From Acidobacteriota bacterium (lineage in GTDB: Bacteria > Acidobacteriota > Terriglobia > 20CM-2-55-15), in assembly GCA_003223895.1 (NCBI GenBank), contig QHXD01000213.1, positions 1 to 8,405 of the forward strand: a stretch of DNA of 8,405 bases, written 5' to 3'. Within the stretch, counting starts at the first letter, position 1. Each line of letters starts with the position of its first letter. Position numbers and translations under genes: made by a program. Shown piece by piece: positions 4,832 through 8,405 of this stretch. The notes under the pieces were generated by a model. It searched no databases, was not told the DNA's origin, and saw only the letters and a list, made by a program, of their open reading frames with translations.

Positions 4832-7165
4832 CTAATTGGTTGTCAGGCTCGAACGCCGGCCGCCGCCGACGGTGATAAACAGGTGATCTCGCACAGCCCG
4901 AATCTGGGCCTTCACATCACCGCCGAGGATATTCGGGAACGGGCTCACGCCTTCCGGGTGCGCCGCATCAGCCGGAAAGAAGGTCGGCATTCGCGTGCCT
5001 GGGAAGATCTTCTGAGGATCCTGCAACCATCGCAATACCCACTCCGGACGCAGACGCTGGCTTGCCAGCATAAGGTTGGGTGCGAGATCTTCGGGTGCCT
5101 TGCCGGGCGGCAGCGCGTTGCTCGTGGGATGACAGCTCTGACACTGCAGCTTGGCAAAAAGGTCCGCTCCCACCCGGAGCCTCTCCGCATCGGTCTCGAT
5201 CTCAGTCGATATGAACGGATAATCCACTTTATCGACCGCCGAGAAATAGCGCTCGATCGTCCCAGCCTGCTGTTCGGTGAAGTGGAACGTGGGCATGCGC
5301 GCCGTCAGCCACGGACGAAGCCTGACGGTACCCGGATCTTTCAAGAACGGATGCAGCCACAGGGGCTGCGTCTTGAAACCCTCGGTTGCAAGGTTGGGCG
5401 GCCACAGAGCCTGGGCGCTGAAAGTAGGCCGAATATCGCCGCCCGCGCCTTCGATGAGATGGCACCCTCTGCAGTTCTTCTCAGCGATCAACTGCCGTCC
5501 TTCGGCAATCGCAGTGTTCGTCTTATCGCGCATTTCCAACGGTACCGGCTCCCGAACAAGGCTGGTCAGCACCATTGTGATCGAATTGACGTCTTTATCC
5601 GCAAAGTGGAAGTTCGGCATCTTCAGCAGTTCTTCCGGTCTTTTGACACGGCCGACATCGAAGATACGTGGATCTTTCAGCTTCTGCTCGTACCAGCCGT
5701 GCCGCGAATGTTCGATCGGAAGGAATCCGAAATCGAGTTGCGAGATCAGCTTGCTTCCCGCTTCCGTCAATTCAGTGCCGATCGGCTGAGCGTTTTCAAA
5801 ACCAGGAATGGTATGGCAGCCGAAGCAGCCATAGCGGGCGATGAGCCGTTCACCACTGTAGAGATTCTTCTGGTCGAGGTTCATTCCCTTTAACTTTTCG
5901 CGCGCCTCGATGTCGGTGGAGTTGGCCCGCAGGAATTCGAGCGTGACCTCATCCAGCGCGGGCTCTTCCACCTGCGGCAGCGGCTTGGCTTCCCACTCCG
6001 GATTCTTCAGCGAAGACAAGTACGCGGCTACATTCGCGGCCTCGTCGTCGGTCAAGCGCAGGCTGGGCATCTTGGTTTGCGGCCAGACCTGCGCAGGATC
6101 TTTTACCCAGTTATAGATCCATGACGCGCTGACCTTGCTTCCCTGGTTCGCAAGGTTGAAGCCATGTCTCCGCCGTGTCTGGCTCTGGTTCGGGACGTCC
6201 TGAATGGGCCCAATAGCATGACAGCCGAAGCAGCCCACAGATTCGATAATCTGTTTGCCTGCCTCTGCATTTCCACCTGTGCGGCCCGCCGGCAGTTCCT
6301 TCGGCTTGGACTTCGACCACAAGTACTCGGTGATCGCATTGATTTCCGCGGCATTCCGTTTGTCCCATTGCGGACCGCTGTTATTGCTGTTCCACCAGAA
6401 CTGCGGCATGCGCGCTTCGGATTTGAAGTCTTTCGGATTCATGAGCCACTTCCGGACCCACTCCTTGGTGAGTTTTCCGGAAACAGTCGACAAATCCGGC
6501 CCGACCTTGCGGATGTTTTCGTAACCAGGAAGCTTGTGGCAACCAAAACAGCCATAGATGCGGATGAGGTCGCGACCGTTGTTAAGGGCCGCCGCCTGGG
6601 GCACATCGGAGCTGGCATTGTGACATTTGTAGCAGCCCGCTTCGATGCCGTTCATCGGGTGCATCGGCGTTTCGAGGAAATGATCTTCGTGCCAGCCGTA
6701 CTTCTTTTCCCACTCTTTACGCTGCTCTTCGCTCCTCGGCGAGTGGCCGGCATTCTGGAAACTGGTCGCGCGATCGAGCCCGGCGTGGCAGGTAGTGCAA
6801 CCGAAGGACTCCAACGGATGCGGAGACCCTGATCCCAGATACAGATCCAGATTGGGGTGGGTCCTGAATGGCTGTGGCGCATCCATGTATGGCTTCTGAT
6901 CGATTCCCTGATGGCAGGTCCTGCACCGGTCCACACGCGGAATCTGCTTGAACGGGTGATCGTAGAAGAGGTTCGGCAACAGGATCTGATCGATTTTTTC
7001 CGACGGATTCATGAAGTCGAACACGGGAGCGTTCCGGAAGGACGTGACAATCAAGCCGGGATTCAGGGTGCTCAACCGGGCCTGGAGCCGATTGTAGTCG
7101 GTCATCATCGCGTCGATGTCTTTCTGGTACTGGTTCCTCTTGCCGACGTATTTATCCAACTCCAT
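4832..7165 (-). CDS. Octahaem cytochrome c of a bc-type complex (3' part of a frameshifted gene)
   Basis: Eight CxxCH haem-binding motifs lie at residues 81, 123, 178, 206, 312, 447, 565 and 675 of this 777-residue frame. The last five each head a class I cytochrome c-like module that ends in an Met-Pro (M253, M366, M516, M624, M726) after a W..WL.DP-type helix, so these haems are probably His/Met. The first three lack such a Met and are probably bis-His. The frame has no signal peptide although haem c is attached in the periplasm, and ATG 7163-7165 has no Shine-Dalgarno. In-frame coiled-coil sequence (SYKAQVEKLDIDLKAAN) continues upstream of this ATG, joining the anchor protein one frame away. 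The protein probably passes electrons between cytochrome b and the terminal oxidase or soluble carriers. The stop abuts a palindrome. Confidence 0.94.
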   Translation of the reverse strand: MELDKYVGKRNQYQKDIDAMMTDYNRLQARLSTLNPGLIVTSFRNAPVFDFMNPSEKIDQILLPNLFYDHPFKQIPRVDRCRTCHQGIDQKPYMDAPQPFRTHPNLDLYLGSGSPHPLESFGCTTCHAGLDRATSFQNAGHSPRSEEQRKEWEKKYGWHEDHFLETPMHPMNGIEAGCYKCHNASSDVPQAAALNNGRDLIRIYGCFGCHKLPGYENIRKVGPDLSTVSGKLTKEWVRKWLMNPKDFKSEARMPQFWWNSNNSGPQWDKRNAAEINAITEYLWSKSKPKELPAGRTGGNAEAGKQIIESVGCFGCHAIGPIQDVPNQSQTRRRHGFNLANQGSKVSASWIYNWVKDPAQVWPQTKMPSLRLTDDEAANVAAYLSSLKNPEWEAKPLPQVEEPALDEVTLEFLRANSTDIEAREKLKGMNLDQKNLYSGERLIARYGCFGCHTIPGFENAQPIGTELTEAGSKLISQLDFGFLPIEHSRHGWYEQKLKDPRIFDVGRVKRPEELLKMPNFHFADKDVNSITMVLTSLVREPVPLEMRDKTNTAIAEGRQLIAEKNCRGCHLIEGAGGDIRPTFSAQALWPPNLATEGFKTQPLWLHPFLKDPGTVRLRPWLTARMPTFHFTEQQAGTIERYFSAVDKVDYPFISTEIETDAERLRVGADLFAKLQCQSCHPTSNALPPGKAPEDLAPNLMLASQRLRPEWVLRWLQDPQKIFPGTRMPTFFPADAAHPEGVSPFPNILGGDVKAQIRAVRDHLFITVGGGRRSSLTTN

Positions 7166-7208
7166 GTTGGCGGCTTTCAGGTCGATATCAAGCTTTTCGA
7201 CCTGCGCC

Positions 7209-7730
7209 TTATAGCTGGTCGCCCAACTTCTGCGCGTTCGAACGCTTGTAGGCTGACGCTTCCTCGTACTCGTACTTCTCGCTGTCGTAGGTCGCCTTCT
7301 CGAATTGATAGTTTTGATTGAGACGGAAGCGTTGGGCGTTCAGATCACTGATCTGTTTCTGGATCTTTTCAATGTCCTGTTCGTTTTTCTGCTGGTCGGC
7401 GCGCGCCTGCTGAAGCTGCTGCTGGAGCTGCTTGTATTTCGCGTCGTCGATCGAGGACCTGACCTGCTGAATATCCTGCTGCGTCTTCTGGATCTGTAAG
7501 CGGTTAAACGCGCGCTGATATGTCTTCCACTCGCGCGCATAGTCCACAAGAACCATCGCGACCGTGAAGAGGAAGAGCAGAAGGCTGGATATGGCAAACC
7601 ACTTATGCAGCGAAATGACCTGATAAAGCCTGTCGCCTCGCTGGTCGATATTGTACGCCGGAATCTTTTTAGCCGGCGGTGGTATGGGCGGTTTTTTGTG
7701 GCCGCCCTCGTTGGGAGTTTCGCTGCTCAC
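7209..7730 (-). CDS. Membrane-anchor and coiled-coil part of the multihaem cytochrome (5' part of a frameshifted gene)
   Basis: The protein has a Pro-rich cytoplasmic N-terminus (IPPPAKKIPAYNID) and one membrane helix (about residues 44-62, ISSLLLFLFTVAMVL). A DYAREWKTYQRAFNRLQI motif follows, then about 95 residues of Gln/Lys/Glu-rich coiled coil ending at TAA 7209-7211. The REWKxYQ motif after a single helix is typical of anchors that continue directly into multihaem cytochrome c domains. The next gene continues the coiled coil in another frame, so this is very likely the 5' end of the same gene. I prefer GTG 7728-7730 (GGAG at 6 nt); a GTG at 7740-7742 would add four residues but has no ribosome binding site. 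The cytochrome b stop is 23 nt upstream. Alternative: a separate anchor subunit that pairs with the cytochrome. Confidence 0.83.
   Translation of the reverse strand: MSSETPNEGGHKKPPIPPPAKKIPAYNIDQRGDRLYQVISLHKWFAISSLLLFLFTVAMVLVDYAREWKTYQRAFNRLQIQKTQQDIQQVRSSIDDAKYKQLQQQLQQARADQQKNEQDIEKIQKQISDLNAQRFRLNQNYQFEKATYDSEKYEYEEASAYKRSNAQKLGDQL
7211..7220 (-). other. Apparent frameshift joining anchor and octahaem cytochrome
   Basis: On the minus strand the anchor frame reads QKLGDQL-stop, while the cytochrome frame reads SYKAQVEKLDIDLKAAN from the same bases onward. Removing one C from the GACC (around 7217-7219) gives QKLGDSYKAQVEK, a continuous coiled coil. The frame change is of the +1-insertion type; the exact base cannot be fixed without a homologue. 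Confidence 0.8.
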
Positions 7731-7736
7731 GGGTTT

Positions 7737-7740
7737 CTCC
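7737..7740 (-). promoter_or_regulatory. Shine-Dalgarno GGAG for the cytochrome anchor gene
   Basis: GGAG lies 6 nt before GTG 7728-7730 and overlaps the alternative GTG at 7740-7742, which has no site of its own. It therefore favours the inner start. Confidence 0.6.
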
Positions 7741-7753
7741 ACTATTCGTTGGA

Positions 7754-8404
7754 CTAGATGTTGAAAAAGTACTCCGGAATACCAATGATGTACTTCAGGT
7801 TAAAAAGCCACCGCAGCACCATCTTGATCGGCAGCGCTGCCATGCACAGCAACAGAAACGTCATCACGTGAAATCGAATGGGTCCGAGCGTGCCGTAGAA
7901 GCGGTGCAACCACTTCTTGGCGAGCAATGGCGGAATCAAAAGGAAATAACCAATCACCAGCACAAACCCGAAAAACTCACGGATCAATGGATTGCTGGGT
8001 AGTCCAGTTCTGAACAGCTTCACCCAGATGTATTCGGAGAGATTCACGTTCACGAGCGCTTCCAGTTTGTGAATGTCCCAGTACTCATACGGCCCGAAGA
8101 AATTCCAGTTGGGACCGCGCAGAAACGTGCCGAGAATCACGAGCAGGATCCAGAGAATCAGAAACCCGAACAGGAAGGTCGAGATTTCCCACCTTCGTTC
8201 TTTCAGCGTGTAGTACCCGTTGCCCCTGGGATTGGTATCTATATAAGGTACGGCCATCAGCCCCACGATGATCAGGCCGGGAAAGACCACCCCTGCGAGC
8301 CATGGATCGAAATAGACGAGCATCTCCTGCAGCCCGAGGAAGTACCAGGGCGCCTTCGATGGATTCGGAGAGGCGGACGGGTTTGCAGGCTCTTCCAGCG
8401 GCGC
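7754..8404 (-). CDS. Cytochrome b C-terminal domain / subunit IV-like protein of a bc complex (5' partial)
   Basis: The frame is open to the right edge, so the N-terminus is missing; 216 residues are visible. Reading in from the edge, PNPSKAPWYFLGLQEMLVYF is the quinol-site PEWYF-type region of cytochrome b/subunit IV, here with APWYF replacing PEWYF. Four membrane helices follow, approximately MLVYFDPWLAGVVFPGLIIV, ISTFLFGFLILWILLVILG, FFGFVLVIGYFLLIPPLLA and VMTFLLLCMAALPIKMVL. The conserved-looking loop DTNPRGNGYYTLKERRWE is typical of the bc complexes of Acidobacteriota and Nitrospira-like bacteria. Such genes usually follow a haem-binding cytochrome b N-terminal gene and a Rieske protein, expected to the right of this window. 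Whether this is a separate subunit or the end of a full cytochrome b cannot be seen. The stop is TAG 7754-7756. Confidence 0.88.
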   Translation of the reverse strand, partial: APLEEPANPSASPNPSKAPWYFLGLQEMLVYFDPWLAGVVFPGLIIVGLMAVPYIDTNPRGNGYYTLKERRWEISTFLFGFLILWILLVILGTFLRGPNWNFFGPYEYWDIHKLEALVNVNLSEYIWVKLFRTGLPSNPLIREFFGFVLVIGYFLLIPPLLAKKWLHRFYGTLGPIRFHVMTFLLLCMAALPIKMVLRWLFNLKYIIGIPEYFFNI

Positions 8405-8405
8405 C

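Noticed and set aside
4883..5893. 336-codon open frame on the plus strand, opposite the octahaem cytochrome
   Set aside because: It is the complement of a clear multihaem cytochrome with eight CxxCH motifs. Its own translation is Arg/His/Leu-rich with no recognisable domain, and it arises from GC-rich codon use on the other strand.

Overview
The window looks like a piece of an Acidobacteriota genome, possibly near Solibacter/Bryobacter. This is inferred from the family mix (an M14-type peptidase with a C-terminal amidotransferase-like domain, a cytochrome bc gene set with a giant multihaem cytochrome c, a haem A/copper-insertion cluster, and a GC-rich dispersed-type palindrome), not from a marker gene. 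Apart from the convergent peptidase at the left edge, everything is on the minus strand and reads from the right edge to about position 740. No tRNA, rRNA, CRISPR array or insertion sequence is visible. No gap without a gene exceeds about 150 bases.

Layout in transcription order (right to left). (1) 8404-7754: C-terminal part of a membrane cytochrome b, cut by the window edge. (2) 7730-7209: a membrane anchor followed by a long coiled coil. (3) 7165-4832: an eight-haem cytochrome c with no signal peptide of its own. Items 2 and 3 read as one protein of about 970 residues, broken by a one-base frameshift near 7214-7220. (4) A 60-bp near-perfect palindrome at 4771-4830, immediately after the cytochrome stop, then an AT-rich leader. 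(5) 4680-3892: a lipoprotein with cupredoxin-like copper ligands. (6) 3881-2913: COX15/CtaA haem A synthase. (7) 2916-2073: CtaB haem O synthase, whose first 17 codons are out of frame because of an apparent extra T in a T-run. (8) 2072-1705: leftovers of an ABC exporter, namely the last ~80 residues of the ATPase and the first ~28 residues of the permease, still joined by their original GTGA overlap. (9) 1704-1153: an SCO copper chaperone, to which the permease stub is fused in frame. (10) 1156-740: a DUF420 membrane protein. At the left edge, 2-733 on the plus strand is the C-terminal domain of an M14-type peptidase, ending 6 bp from the DUF420 stop.

Together the minus-strand genes serve aerobic respiration. 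The first block makes an electron-carrying bc-type complex with a multihaem extension. The second makes haem O and haem A and delivers copper to a haem-copper oxidase whose subunits are not in the window. Tight overlaps (ATGA for cox15/ctaB, GTGA for ATPase/permease, ATGA for SCO/DUF420) show an operon.

The notable feature is the number of lesions in an otherwise ordinary cluster: two single-base frameshifts in conserved genes and two deletions that removed most of an ABC transporter while leaving its flanks neat. These may be real decay or assembly error, and each is listed separately.
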